Assembly: GCA_014898415.1 (NCBI GenBank)
Contig: RCTD01000009.1
Location: 124,001-188,000, forward strand
From: Stromatinia cepivora
Taxonomy: Eukaryota; Ascomycota; Leotiomycetes; Helotiales; Sclerotiniaceae
Direction: 5' to 3'
Length of the DNA stretch: 64,000 nt
In this document: positions 12,062-24,367 of the stretch, in pieces
Layout: every line of letters begins with the position of its first letter
How positions within the stretch are numbered: position 1 is the stretch's first letter
Program-made: the position numbers and the translations under genes
Notes under the pieces: generated by a model
Seen by the model: only the letters and a program-made list of their open reading frames with translations
What the model was told of the DNA's origin: nothing
The model's database searches: none

Positions 12062-12857
12062 CTTTGCCACTGAATTTCGATTCGAGTTCTTGGGGCCCGA
12101 GGTATTAAGTAGAACCAAATTGGCGTCTACGAAGTTGATGTAATGTAGATAGCTCCAAAATGTCGATGAGGCGCAATCTCAATCTATCGGCCGTTTAAAA
12201 TCTGCAACTCAGCTCATTCGAAAGAACCAAGATTTGAATTCGAATATGTCCAATATCTTTTGTCGATTTCTCTTAATAACAACGCGTGAATGTCAACGGC
12301 GCATCGAGATTTATGGGGGCGCAAACGGGTGGTGGAATATCCTATGTATCTCAAAGCTGGAGAAAATCACTATCCAGGAAAGAAAGACCAGATAAATTCC
12401 ACTTCAAAGTAAAAAGACTGAAAACAAATTATATCGCTATCATTGTAAGTTCAATTGATGTTTCATTACTTTTATCGAAATACTTGGTTGAATTATAATT
12501 TTCCACAGCCTCGAATTTGATAAGGGTGCCTCAAGATTACGCTAGTGGAATGAGTTGAGCAATGAGCATTGAAGCTCACTTAAATGGGCAGAAGCTAGGG
12601 TCGTGCCTTTCACCTAGGTAAAAATTAATTAATACCCGATGATATCCCATCATTTTTTATGTTCATATGTACATATGTTCAACTACGTCAATTGAAGACT
12701 ACCCCAATATCACCCCATATCAATGTTTTCAACAAAGATGCAATAATAAGTAAGTATTCTTCTACATAATATAAACCCATTGCTAATACGATCCTAAGAC
12801 AGATTTCATTCATTTAAACAAAATTCACCACATTCCCCTCGACCCATATAAAAAACC
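12062..12857. other. Intergenic region, possible short ORF
   Basis: Spacer between divergent genes. At 12290-12500 two overlapping frames look slightly protein-like: about 40 codons from ATG 12290 and about 45 from ATG 12313. A good donor (GTAAGT near 12445) is followed by an acceptor (TTCCACAG near 12509). Neither continues convincingly after splicing, so I do not call a gene. Confidence 0.35.
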
Positions 12858-13313
12858 ATGCCACCTCATCTTCACCCCCGCTCAAAATTTACCTCCTCCC
12901 TCTTCGCAGGCACCCTCTTTGCTAGTTTCTTCGTAGTAGCACTTCCGCATGTCCTTCCATGTCCAGCACCACGCGTCGTGTATGCGGATGATGGATCGGG
13001 ATCACAGAGACCGAGGAGGAGAAGGAGGAAATGTCCTGTTGATGAGGTGGGGGAGCAGGGTCAAGAACAGGCACAGGGCCAGAGGGCATTGAAGGTTGAG
13101 CGAGGAGAAGGGGAGGGAATAAGTGAATATAAGGATTTCAATGAGAAGGTACGGAAGGAAATGGGTGGTAGTGGGGAATCGGAAGATGGGGAAGAAATAG
13201 AAGGGAGGAGGAAAGCGAAGCGCGAGTGTCCGGTGCCAAAACCTGGGGGTGTTTTGGGGGGGATCTTGGGGTTCAAGTCGAGTGTTGATGAGAAAGGCTC
13301 GAAACCACCGTAG
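12858..13313 (+). CDS. Small membrane-anchored protein with CP motifs, 151 aa
   Basis: A single-exon frame of 151 aa. The N-terminus is basic and then hydrophobic (about residues 11-31), which suggests a signal anchor or mitochondrial inner-membrane segment. Three Cys-Pro pairs follow: CPAPR at ~35, KCPVDE at ~59 and ECPVPKPGG at ~124. A highly charged, Gln/Glu/Gly-rich middle separates the last two. A Gly-rich motif GGVLGGILGF follows the last Cys-Pro. Cys-Pro pairs can act as heme-regulatory ligands in other proteins, but that is only a thought here. I do not recognise a named family. The hydrophobic N-terminus and repeated motifs support a real gene. Confidence 0.7.
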   Translation: MPPHLHPRSKFTSSLFAGTLFASFFVVALPHVLPCPAPRVVYADDGSGSQRPRRRRRKCPVDEVGEQGQEQAQGQRALKVERGEGEGISEYKDFNEKVRKEMGGSGESEDGEEIEGRRKAKRECPVPKPGGVLGGILGFKSSVDEKGSKPP

Positions 13314-14475
13314 CGAAGGATATATTTTTGGAATGATTTGAATATAGAAAGGTGGAAAATGGATCCAGATACCGCAGAAACTCAGTAATAAGAGATGCAC
13401 AAAGGCCATGCACTGGGACGGTATAATAATACTTGTGGTCATGGAGTCAATTGTCATTGACCTCAACCCGCAGCTCAAAGTCATTACAATCAAGTTCACC
13501 ATCCAGTATATTTATTGTTTCGGTTCGGGTGCATGGCCCTGGGCATTTCTTATACAGGAATTTATGCGGTAGGATTGTATATATTGTGCGGTTGTACATA
13601 ATGTGCCACTCAATGTACATCAGGATCTGACACCGAGTTTATGAACTTTCACATCAAATATGGCTAAGAAAACATTTGGGTGCGTATGGACTTTTCAAGT
13701 CCATGTACGCATGCCTCGGTGAAGCACTCATGCATAACGTGTGATCCAAGAAATGAAATAACAGATCACATTATGAATTGCTTCAATAGGTACTGCAGTT
13801 CTTTTTCTTTATTTTCGTTCAATCTCAACTCGCGAGTTCATACCTCTCAAATAACCCATTAGTCGCAGACTTTGGCTTCACCGAAACACAACGGGTCTGA
13901 AAGCTGAGATCTAAGCATTTACAATTGATTTGAATTATAAAGATATGCACCTGCGATTGAATTGTGTTAATTTGCCAACCTATCATGGCAACGCTATAAA
14001 GAATGGGCTCTATCACTTACGTTAAATCATCAGATCAAACAATAAACCGTGCAGTGAGGAAGGAAGGAGTTACGACACAACTTCCCCTTTCGTTGTTCAA
14101 CTTAAGCGAACACCATGTTTGGGGGGTACTCTCTGCTGCGGAAATTTGGTCAACAGTTCGACGCCATTTCATATATTCATTCAATACACTGCACATAACT
14201 CCCATGCTTCAAATAAGTAAAAATTTATACTATCACTAACATAATACCTAACCACCATGGAAATCACAGCGAAATGAACACGTCCTCCACAAATTTGCGT
14301 GCTTGCCAATATTTTCGACTTACAAGTTCCCATTCGAACAAGAACTTCGAAGAAAAACCAAGAGTAAAAGGTCAGCCCCAACATAATCACCCTATCAGCA
14401 ATTACCACGACGCCAATGCCCAGATTAGGTTCCTGGCGTATAACAATACCCAGACACCGATATACTCAATACAAC
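13314..14475. other. Intergenic region, no gene seen
   Basis: About 1.2 kb between convergent genes. It holds 3' flanks and only short frames without protein character. Confidence 0.5.
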
Positions 14476-17400
14476 TCACAACTGGCCCACCCATAATGAT
14501 TGCCCATTATATGCGTTAATTCCCTGGTTCCTTGGTGTCAATCCAAATGCTTCTGGATCTGTTCCCTGCGGCGAATCCAGGACTGTATCCCAATCTATAG
14601 CGACCGGTATGCTTGAAATAACGTCGTCCCAACTGGTAAACTGGCCTGTCCTCGTACCATCATGGCCAGAAACAGTGCGGAGCAAATTTGCACCAAATTC
14701 CTTTTTAGCTTTCTGAGCGTCGCTGGTAAATTCGTATTTCGGAAGCTCGCTCTCGGCCACCTTTTTGAGGTATTCATTGGAATTAGTGACTCCATGTATG
14801 TTCTTGAACCACTCCTCGATCGGTATTCCCATTGAAATAGCTGCCTCATTCGCTCCCTCAATTATTTCTTCTTCTCTTTTGGTGCGGGCTACTTTGCTGA
14901 CCCAAGTGCCAGGGTCGGTAGGGTCAAACCCAGGGGTCTTTGAGTATTCGACCAGGTCCGATATACTAATACCCTCGGCTTCAGCCAAACTTGAGATGGA
15001 AAGTTGTTTTGCTATTTCTAATTCGGTGTCTTTAAGTTCTTTCTGACCTTTCTTCATCGCTGCTTCGGCCTTCACTATGTCGCCAGCTTGCATTCCATCT
15101 TTCACAGCTGCTGCGTGTTTTTCATCCTTCTTGACTTGTTTCATCTTCAACTTGTACGCATTGGTCAATTTTAATATTTTTTTAAAATCCTCCTCTTCTT
15201 TCCGTTCTTTTGCCTTGATGACCAATTGTTTTTCTTGCTCCTCCAGTTGCGCATCTGTCATATCAGTAAACCCAAGGGTACCTCGTTTTCGTTTTTCTGC
15301 AATACGTTTTCGTTTCAATCTTTCAGACGCATTTAGATTATTCAAAGCTCCTGTTTCCTGGACCTCCTGGTCTAAACGATATTCTTCCCTGTGTCTCACT
15401 ATTGCTTCTAATGCCCATTGGTTCTCTGGTAACGTCAAGATATTCGAAGGGGCTAAACCTGCGATAGGGTCTTTAAAAGGCGGAATCGCGCTTTCGTTCG
15501 CATCCTTTCTACGTTGATTGAATAATAGTCTTAACCGCTCCAGCTCTCGAACTCTTTGTAGCGCCTCCTTTGCCTGTGCTTCAGCATCAGCGCCTGAAGC
15601 TGGACGCCACTGATCTATTTGCTTCACTAGTGCACCAGGTGGTGCCTTCTCCGCGATATCTTTAGCCCCCTGATTGATCCGATCAACCAATTCCTTTATG
15701 CCCATATCCAACTGCTCCACTTCCTTTTGTTCAATATCCTCTATTCTCTGTTTTTCTCTGTCTTCTATATTTTCTCGGAATCTTTTGGCGTCAGGTAAGA
15801 AGTAGCCATCATTGTCAGCTTGTCGCTTCAAACTTACGGCCTCAACAGTGGCTTGGTCGGCATCGAATTCTTCCCGTAGTCGTTCCTCAAATGTTTGACT
15901 GGATTTTACTTGAGTCTTTTGAGTGTAGTCTCCATTGGAAGCCCACCATTCATCTCTAGCCTGGTCTGTAGGACCATCGGAAGGATCTTGATAGTTTTCT
16001 TGCAGCCCTCCCCATGCTGTATCGCTGGTTGGCTCAACCATTTTGGCCTTAAACCATGGTTCGTTGATAAACATTTCCTGAAAATGAAGTTGCGCTGCTG
16101 CCCATTTGAGCTCAGCTTCTGGGCTCTCAAATGGTAAAGGTCCAGGCGCTCCCCAGTCTTCGTTCTCGCTCGACTGAGAATGAGAATCAAGGAAACCGGG
16201 GAAAAGTTTAACAGCGCGGGGATCCGCTCCATTCGTGTTTCTGGCTGGTTTTGCACTTTTCCATTTTATCCATTTAGGGTCTTGCTCGCCTTCACCCTCA
16301 TCATCTTCCATGATTTTACCCACGATTGCGTTCTGCCAGAAATACCCTGAGGCAACGCCGAAGTATTCATCATTTAAGGTTTGTCTCAATTGACTCCATT
16401 GTCGAGACCAATCCTTCATTCTAGCACCAGCCGGCTGTAAGTAAAATCTACCGCCTACGCCATGCCAGAAAGACACTCCACCGCCCTCTGTTTGTATGAT
16501 AGCAAATTCTGGCAATGGACCTGCAATTTCGCCTTTTCCGACTTCAATTCCATTGATTGTCAAGAGCCTTCCGTCCAAGTTGGCGACAAAATATCGTTTC
16601 TTCAAATCGGAATCCTTCTCCACTTCTTCTTTCCAAAGTTTGACATCCTTTGGGAGATATGATTGTGTTTCATCAAATTTTGGGGGGTAGTTTCGAGGTG
16701 GCATATCCCGATAATACTTCTGTTCCGCTTCAACCCACCAAGGATCATCAAATCTCATAGGTCTATATTCCTTTTCTTTCATCCTAAAGGATGGTTGGAT
16801 AATACTATCAGTATCTCGGAAGTCAGCTGACTTTGGGGGTAATTTCCCAGGTTTGAACGGAGTTGTGATTTTCTCGCATCGTCGGATATCCAAGGGGAAT
16901 ATGTCTGGGTTCTGATAGCTCTCGTTATTATTGAAGGATTCTCTATGGTTGCGGTCTTCAATTTTGTCAAGACTTTGTGTATATATGTTCTTGGTTGGAA
17001 TATTGAAAACTGTGCCTGTTACTTTATCCCAATACTTTTTGAGTTTCAAAAGCGATCCTTGTTTTTTGAATAGTTGGTCTTCGAGATTTGGTTCTTTAGG
17101 TGCCCCAACGTGACTTTGTGCGTATCTGTATAGAGGCCGGAGAAGCTATAATAGTTTTTATCAGTAAAGCACTTTTATATGGCATAAGAAGGGAGAGAAA
17201 ACATACAGGGTAAGGACTTCTTCCACAATCCACACCACCATCGATCTCAAATTGAGAATTCTTTAAAAATGAATCGGGTTCTTCGTCCATATCAATCTTT
17301 GGTCTCTGTTCACCGACTTGTATTGGTCGCCAAATACTATTCTCAATGGGATCATAATATTCTTGAAAGCTCGCATCATCTTCATCAGGAACTGCGTATT

Positions 17401-18830
17401 CAATGAAACCTCTCATGGCAAAAAAAACCTCCGCTAGATCCATCATCCTCGATCGGCAATGGTCTTGGAAGATCATTATGATCAATTTCATCGTCTTCCT
17501 GATCCTCCTCCTCGTCACCACGATCACGATCAATAGCCGTCACCGGTGCAGCACTCTCATCAGGCTTTCCCGGACGCGCCTTATCAATATAATCCTTTGG
17601 ATCAGGTTTCTCTAGCTCCTGAATCGCCGGATCTATATCCCCCTCGTGCGCTTTCACATTGATATTATAATGTGCTTCTTGCCACGAAAGCTCAATGTAT
17701 CCAACCCCCAACTTCCGATTAGAATCCATGCGTACTCTGAATTCATCAATGACGGCCGGACTCGTTCGTTTCTTCGCCGATTCAATATATTTGTCCTCTA
17801 GCTTTTCGCTAGGTTCATACGTGTATATCCAATTGGGTCGTTCGGTAAATCGGCATCGACGCACTTCAGCTTGTTGTTCCCAATCGGCGACGGCGATGGC
17901 ATATTCAATGGTCCCCGGGTGGGCTTCGAGCTTGGGATCTTTTTGCCAAAATTCCGTGCCGAGCAGTTCTCGGACCCGCTCCTTGGTATCCCCATATAGC
18001 TCCTCATGTACATAATCCATGGTCAGAGGTAGATATTCCGGCGCTTTATTCTTGTAATCTTTGTACTGACTCCATTCAGGCCGATTCCATTCGCGTCTCG
18101 TCCATTCCGCAAGCGCCTCGCAGAACTCGATATATCCATGCCCCAAATCCCGATTCCTCTTGAATAATTCCTTCAAATGCTCGATAGAGCGCTGTTTAAA
18201 TTCTTTCCGTCCCTGCGCTACCTCGTCAATACTCACTTCGAATTGTTCCAACGCCTTACTCTCCGTCCGATACGGTTTCCCTATCTCCACCTTCTTCCTG
18301 CGCACGGGTTTTCGTCCCGCCGGTCCCTCAAATGGCGCTTTTCCCTTCTTGTTCTGTTGCGCTATATACACTTCCCATTGTTTATACGCGCGCGCTACCC
18401 ATACCTCGTTCACGCGTCCGTCGATATAGTGATTATTCCATATATCCCATGCTCGTTTCCAGCTCGTCCATACTTCGTTTCCGTTCCCGGAATAGTTGCG
18501 CCGATATGGGCTGCTGTATTTACCCGTCCCGAGTAAAAAATCCCGCACGTCTTTTATTACGGAGGGATGGAGGTTTTCGGCCAGAGGGGAGGGGATCCGT
18601 GTAGAGGGGATGGGGGACAGGAGGGGGATTTGTTGTCGGTTTTCGCGCATGCGGTGGAGAACGGCGGGGGAGGTCAGGAATGGACTAAAATCGTAGGTGG
18701 TGTATTTGTTTTGGGGGACGTTGAGGATGGGTTTATTGCGGGGGTCGATGACGGGGAAGGGGGTTGCGGGTGGAGAGGCGGTTGGGGAGGGGGAGGGGGT
18801 TCTTGTTGGGGCGGAGGATGACAAGTTCAT
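14476..18830 (-). CDS. Very large charged/coiled-coil protein with a one-base frame break
   Basis: Two exons on the minus strand, 17207-18830 and 14476-17145. The 61-bp intron starts GTATGT after codon Pro of GRSPYP and ends ATTATAG. Exon 1 is broken: the frame from 18830 stops at 17400, but a second frame overlaps it from a run of eight T (coding strand; plus 17420-17427) and continues to the intron. With seven T the whole gene is one frame of about 1,430 codons. The intron is then in phase 0, which supports that reading. The N-terminus is Ser/Pro/Thr-rich. It is followed by repeated Trp/Tyr-rich helical segments (WTSWKRAWDIWNNHYIDGR, LGHGYIEF and LGVGYIEL) and an acidic region. Exon 2 is rich in Lys/Glu helices (RKEEEDFKKILKLTNAYK). 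I do not recognise a family. The break may be a sequencing error, a real mutation or a programmed shift. Confidence 0.75.
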
Positions 18831-19946
18831 GGTGATGAATGGATGGTTTGTTTGATGGAGTGGTTTTGCGATTATGAGGTTTGGAGTTTGAAGATATGGA
18901 TGAGTGATGTGTGTGTAAGGTTTAATTACTTGATTACTCGATTACTTGCTTGCTTGCTTGTTTGCTTGCTTTCTTGCGTGTAATTATAATATGCACAATT
19001 CATATAGCACAGAACGAAGTTCAAGACGAAGAATAAAAGAATAATGCAGCACACTCGAGCATACAAAACCCAATATTGGACAAGATACTCTGCTCTGCTC
19101 TGCACAAGACAACCTATAGAAAGATCAAAGAATCTTTGTAAGAAAGAAAAATGTTAGTAAAGAAAGGAAAAGTGTTTTGGGTTGAGATGGGTTTTCTTTT
19201 TTTCTTTTGCTCATTGATCATTCTTCCGTATCCGTTCTTTGATGAAAGAAGGGTTTGATAATTGTTTTAATTTTTATGAAAAAAAAAAAATTAATAATAA
19301 TAATAATAATAAAAATGGATGCTTTGGATGCGATAGATGCTTTGGTATATGTGGACGGACGGAAGGGGTTAGTGTGGAGGTGTGGAATGTTGGGGTGTGG
19401 ATTTGTACTGGTTGTGGGTAGGCGAGGTGAGGAAAGGGTGGAGTTCCAATGGAGTACCAGTACTGGGATGGAGTAGTGAGGACAAAGGGAAAGGGAATGA
19501 AAGGAAAGAGAAGGGGAGGAAGGTCAAAGGAAATTAGGGTGGGATGAGGTGAGGTGAGGTGGGATTAGAGATTATGGAGATGGAAATGGGAATGGAAATG
19601 GAAATAGGAATAGGTGATGCGAATGTGGAAATTTTTGAGCAATTGAATGCTAAATATTGTTTGAACATTGCATACTGCATACCTGTCAAGGTTACACAAG
19701 AGACAAGAGAAATTGAATTGGATTGAGTCACTAAACTTGCAATGCAATTAGGTAGGTGAAAACTACTAGGTATGCATACACTCATAGAAACCTCAATGAA
19801 GGCCGAAAGAAGTAAAAAGCTTTTAAATTATTCGAATCATCGCTATCCTTGAGATTCGTAGTAACGTAAGGGGTATCTGAATCTGCATCTGCATCTGAAC
19901 AAATAAGAATTACATTAAATATTGCATTCGCTCCAGCCCGAAATTG
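18831..19946. other. Intergenic region, no gene seen
   Basis: Spacer between two minus-strand genes. It has runs of TTGCTTGC, an A/T microsatellite near 19,270-19,312 (AAT repeats) and GGTGA and GGAAAT repeats near 19,548-19,610. No coding signal is seen. Confidence 0.5.
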
Positions 19947-21228
19947 TCATAAACCTACCCCATTACCCGTATACCGATCCAGTACATGGAACACTAACTG
20001 ATTATCCACATTACAATCCATGTCTGGCACACAGCCCAATTCTGCGCGCACGACTGCCGGGTCGCCACCCGCCATGGTGGTGATCATGTCGGTGGCGAAG
20101 ACGCAACTATTCATGTTGGGTCCGCTGTTATCGGTGGTCATGGTGGTGGTGTATGTTGTTGATATTGGTGGGGAGGTTTGATGAGATGAGATGGATGAAC
20201 GGGTATTGGGATTGGGATGGGGATTGGTGTGGGATTGTAAGTGGGGATGCATTTGAGGGGTTTGTGGAGATAGGGTATGGTAGGGTTGGTTTGAGAGGTA
20301 TTGAGGGTCAAAATCGTAGACTGATGGGGTTTGGATGGAGAGACTGGATGGTGCGCTATGTTGTGGATTTGGTAATGCTAGTGGTGTCATGTTGAATCTT
20401 TGCTGTTGTTGTTGTTGATTGTGAACTGTTCTGACAGTGCTGTGATTCTGACTAATACTGCCATGTCGGCTTGCTGCGCTGCTTCTTCTTGGGCCCATGA
20501 ATTGTTGTGCTGGTGAAACTCCCTTGACAATCGATGGTTGTGTTTGTCCTACACTTAGGCTATGTGAGGTGTGTACTGGATCCCATAATGAATGCACGGT
20601 ATTGCCACTGCAAGAACTCTCTCGACTCTGGATTGTTTGGCCCATGGTTGTTGCGCTCGGGGGACCATTCCCATCTGAACAACAAGCTTTTCGCGCCTGA
20701 AGTAGATGCTCCAACTGTTGTACTGAAGTACTTTCACTCGCATATTGCCCCGATATCATCAATTCTTCAGAACTCATTTGTAGATAGGATTCCACTATAT
20801 CATTTCCCACTCCTTGCTGTGCCAGTAAACTTCGTAATTTTTTGTTCTCATCTGCTACTCTTCTTGCTGCCATTTGAATCTCAGAAGAAGCTTCAATACC
20901 TTGAAGTTCGCATTGACGCAATCGTGCCTCGAGTTCTTGAAGGTACTCTTTCCTTCGGGCGCGGGACCGTCTTTGATTATCTCGAATGCGCGCAAGATTT
21001 GCTTTTTCCTGAGACATAGTATTAGACCAAGATTCGAAAAATTTGCAAGTTATTGATGAGTTTCTGGGGACCTTGTCCATAGAAACATAGCTAAGGATAT
21101 CAATTGATATTTAAGCTTTCCGAAAGTCTTGGCATTTGACCTCTCTCTCCCACATCCACAATTTATGGAAAGTCGACTTGTAACTGTAAAGGAATGAAGT
21201 TTTCATCACTCACCGCAGCAGTCGACAT
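19947..21228 (-). CDS. bZIP transcription factor
   Basis: Two exons on the minus strand: 21214-21228 (five codons, MSTAA, donor GTGAGT) and 19947-21008, giving 358 aa. The acceptor TCTCAG is preceded by a CTAATAC branch site. The basic region starts almost at the N-terminus: NLARIRDNQRRSRARRKEY, with the N-x7-R spacing of bZIP proteins. It is followed by a short leucine-rich helix (LQELEARLRQCELQ) and a second helix (ENKKLRSLLAQQGVG). The rest is low complexity: Ser-rich, a run of six Gln near NQQQQQQRFN, and a Pro/His-rich section, as in activation domains. The C-terminus (DMDCNVDNQLVFHVLDRY) looks ordered again. It should bind DNA as a dimer; targets are unknown. The alternative start inside exon 2 would add a non-conserved leader and is less likely. 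Confidence 0.85.
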
Positions 21229-21610
21229 GATGAGATATGAAATCGTTGAAAGGTTTGAAAAGTTTTACCCATTCAATTGAATGAGCAGCTTGATGTGATT
21301 GAATTGAACCGAATTGAACCGAATTATGAATAGCCACCTCAATTCTTTCCAAGTCGCAATCGATATTCGTACGCGTCAACTCTCCTTTGATATGGGTAGG
21401 TATGAAATGATTAATATGCAGATAGAGAGAGGATCCAGATTGGTTTGAGAGATAACGATTATAGTATATTCAATATCTGATCATTATATTCCTGGGTCTT
21501 GTTATTTGAAGTCGCCTTGGCGTAGTGGACATCTCAAGTCTACTATCCATATGCTATCACACGCGTAAAAGCGTGGCTGTGCTGGGGAATTATTGAAGAG
21601 AAGAGATTCA

Positions 21611-21638
21611 TGAGTGAGTGAGAGTGGGAGTGAGAGTG

Positions 21639-21671
<33 letters not shown>

Positions 21672-21720
21672 ATGGGAGTGAAGAATGAGAACGAGAATGA
21701 GAGTGATTGAGAGTGAGAAT
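21611..21720. repeat. (GTGAGA)n-type hexanucleotide repeat
   Basis: An imperfect array of GTGAGA/GTGGGA units, becoming GAGAAT-like at its right edge. It can be read as Ser/His runs on the minus strand, which are not coding. Confidence 0.85.
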
Positions 21721-21795
21721 GAGAGGTATTCAAATATCACTTCATGGTCACCACCCCATATTATTGCTTCAAGTACAAGTACAACAGTATCAAAG

Positions 21796-21831
<36 letters not shown>

Positions 21832-21848
21832 TGTATGTATGTATGTAG
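21796..21848. repeat. (GTAT)n tetranucleotide repeat
   Basis: About twelve tandem GTAT units preceded by a short TA run. Confidence 0.9.
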
Positions 21849-21948
21849 GATACTCAAGAAGCCCTTACAAAAAGGATAACTCTTTCATGCATTGATGCTT
21901 TTTTGTGTTTTGTGTTATGTTGATTCGTTAGTAACATTAAAGCAAGCA

Positions 21949-21973
21949 TCAAAAAAAAAAAAAAAAAAAAAAA
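21949..21973. repeat. Poly-A tract
   Basis: A run of about two dozen A. It could be the mark of a processed retrocopy insertion, but no source sequence is visible beside it. Confidence 0.7.
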
Positions 21974-24025
21974 GTATCAAAAAAAGCCTCGAACTGCCAC
22001 CCCCGGGATTTATCCATCTGAATCCCCCTCAATTTATCGGGCGGATGGAATTTACCCGGTCGGCACTTTCACTCAAAAACAAGCGAATTGAGAAAAGTTG
22101 AGAAAAATGTTACAATTGAAGAATCAAAGTTTATCTCACCGCCTACTTTTATAAGTTTAATTTTGTGTTGCCTCCTTGGGCAGAATAGCTGATTTGGTAG
22201 CAGATTTCAAGAGAGGTTGGGCAAAATATAATATTCGGGACTTCTGTACCGGTACGGTAACATTGCCTTAGACCCGATGGTAAACTAGAAATCAGATCAT
22301 CGATGCCCTTTTCTACTTTTTTTTTTTCTACTTTTTTTTTTTTTGACTATTTTGGGAGTGAAGGCTTGAAAAAGTTAAGCTTCTTTATGAACTTGTCGGG
22401 TTCTTGTACCCATTCAATGTTTGGTCCGGGTGAAAGGAAATGATCCCATTTGCTCTAGATCGCCGCATTCACACCTGTCAATGTCCGAAACATATCAACC
22501 ATGTGTAACATGAAATCGCCCATCGACGATCATGTCACATTTGATAATCTGGGGATTAGAGATCTACTAGTGTGGATATCACAACCCGTAAATTATTAGG
22601 ATGCCGACGCCCAGGGCAACGCAACATATTGTTACCATAATCTATCGGTGTCACACATCACTTCACGCTGAAGTTGCTCAAAAAGAAAAGGGACTCTGTA
22701 TCTCCATGGCATCCCGTCGAAGTAGTTCGGATTACAACCTACTTCTCGCTCTACCTCACCGATTTATTAATACCAGTGATCTAGAAGGGGTAGCTCCATA
22801 ATCATCGCTCTATCTGTAAATGCAGGTTCAGACCGCGCAGGTTATAAAAACCAAAAGTCTCGTTTTCTCGATCATCCACCTCTTTCTCCGCTCAGATTCC
22901 CTGTCAAACATGGGATCGAACATCGGTTGTTTGGCCTATAGCTTGCTGAAGGCTTTCAAAAGAATAGTTATTCAACATTGTGAAAGTTCTCTGCTGAGTC
23001 CGTTTGTATTTTTGATTGCCGATTATTGTCGACTCCTGTGGCGGTATATTGCTATTCTTTGGCACCATTATTTTTAATTATAACCTCATTTATAGTAATG
23101 TGTAGTGAATGTAATTTTCCGGATAACTAAGTAGTTACCTGGGTGTTGGAAGGTTTTCACCCACGACTCTCTTCCTATCGAAGTTTCGGATGGAACATCC
23201 ACTTGAAGTTGGTTCTTGGAGATATCAGTAAATATGCATTTTATAGGAAGGCAATACGAGTGAAAGGCGAACATGTGGCTTGGATAGCTATCCTACTCAC
23301 AATTCAGATGCAAACACGAATGCCGTGTATTGAAATAAATATTACCTACTAATATATAACAACATAGTATCCTATGTTCTTTGATAGGGACATCAAGGTA
23401 AAAGCCGCTAATGAACACTTCATGTGATCCGTTGGGGAAAATAAATAGCCAGGAACAGTAGGTAGGGCATCTATTGGTATGAATATCACATTGGAGGAGA
23501 GCATCGGGAATTAGCCTAAGAGCTTGATGATGCCATAGAATTTACTATCAGTCAATCATTTCTTTTGTCGCCGACGTCAAATTTTCATAATACGCAAATG
23601 TTGTCTTCCATCCTCATACTCGTTGTTTTCACAATTCGAAGACCGTGATGTGAGATTACCATAATCACCTCGCTATATCATCAGTATGCACTTCAACACT
23701 ATTACATTTCAGCATAATCTAAATCGGTTCTGTCTTTCTGAATTTTTTATGAACCCTAGTCTAAGTCCCTAAATGCTATATCTAGCGAAAGAACACGGGC
23801 AATTCATAGCCCTCCAAGTATAGAAATAGCATGAGATGGCAAATACACTAGCTCAGTGCGATATATGAACGGTTGTATGTCAATTTAACCTAACGATAAT
23901 GCCACTGCAACGAAATCGTTGAATGGTATATAAAGTCCTAGCACACAGTCATTAAAAAGCAAAATGTAATTTGCTCTGCCTGTTACTGCTGAGGATTGTT
24001 GGTTGTGAGAAATCAAAGACAAGCA

Positions 24026-24367
24026 CTAAAAGAATGGTTCTATCGGTGATACTTCATGTAGGGCGCTTTCAAAGTTATGTAAAATACTCGGTATATATAC
24101 CAGGCCCTTGATAACTGTTGTCAAAATTCTGCAATCTTTGTCGAGAGATTTGTTCTTGATATCGTGGCTTTCAACATCGGAATATCCAACGCACAGTTCT
24201 CTCGCCCGGAGTCTTGCCATTAGTCGAAGTCTCAATTGGCGAGGTTTTATCTTCTGTATATCTGACAGAGATAAAGTTAACGTAGCGCCACCCTTATAGG
24301 AAAAGTTCCTTCGCGTACCAGAATTGCTATCTATTCTATCTTCTGCGCTCGGAACGAATGCTTCCAT
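24026..24367 (-). CDS. Doubtful small hypothetical protein, 113 aa
   Basis: An ATG-started frame with protein-like composition: RRNFSYKGGATLTLSLSDI is followed by a basic helix (RQLRLRLMARLRARELC). The first ~75 codons look more convincing than the rest. A possible 3' intron (GTATAT near 24,094 to an AAAG acceptor) would replace the last ~35 codons by a very short tail. It may be a fragment of a longer decayed gene. No family is recognised. Confidence 0.35.
   Translation of the reverse strand: MEAFVPSAEDRIDSNSGTRRNFSYKGGATLTLSLSDIQKIKPRQLRLRLMARLRARELCVGYSDVESHDIKNKSLDKDCRILTTVIKGLVYIPSILHNFESALHEVSPIEPFF

Larger units (their letters stand above)
21229..24025. other. Gene-poor region with simple repeats
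   Basis: The first part is the bZIP upstream region. The remainder shows only short frames with no recognisable protein. Repeats at 21,611-21,720, 21,796-21,848 and 21,949-21,973 are listed separately. Poly-T runs occur near 22,317-22,344. Confidence 0.45.

Noticed and set aside
12286..12500. Short ORF with donor and acceptor sites upstream of the CP-motif gene
   Set aside because: Two overlapping frames are equally plausible and neither continues after splicing.
21611..21860. Regular repeats that might suggest a CRISPR-like array
   Set aside because: Units are 4-6 bp without spacers; these are microsatellites in a eukaryotic genome.
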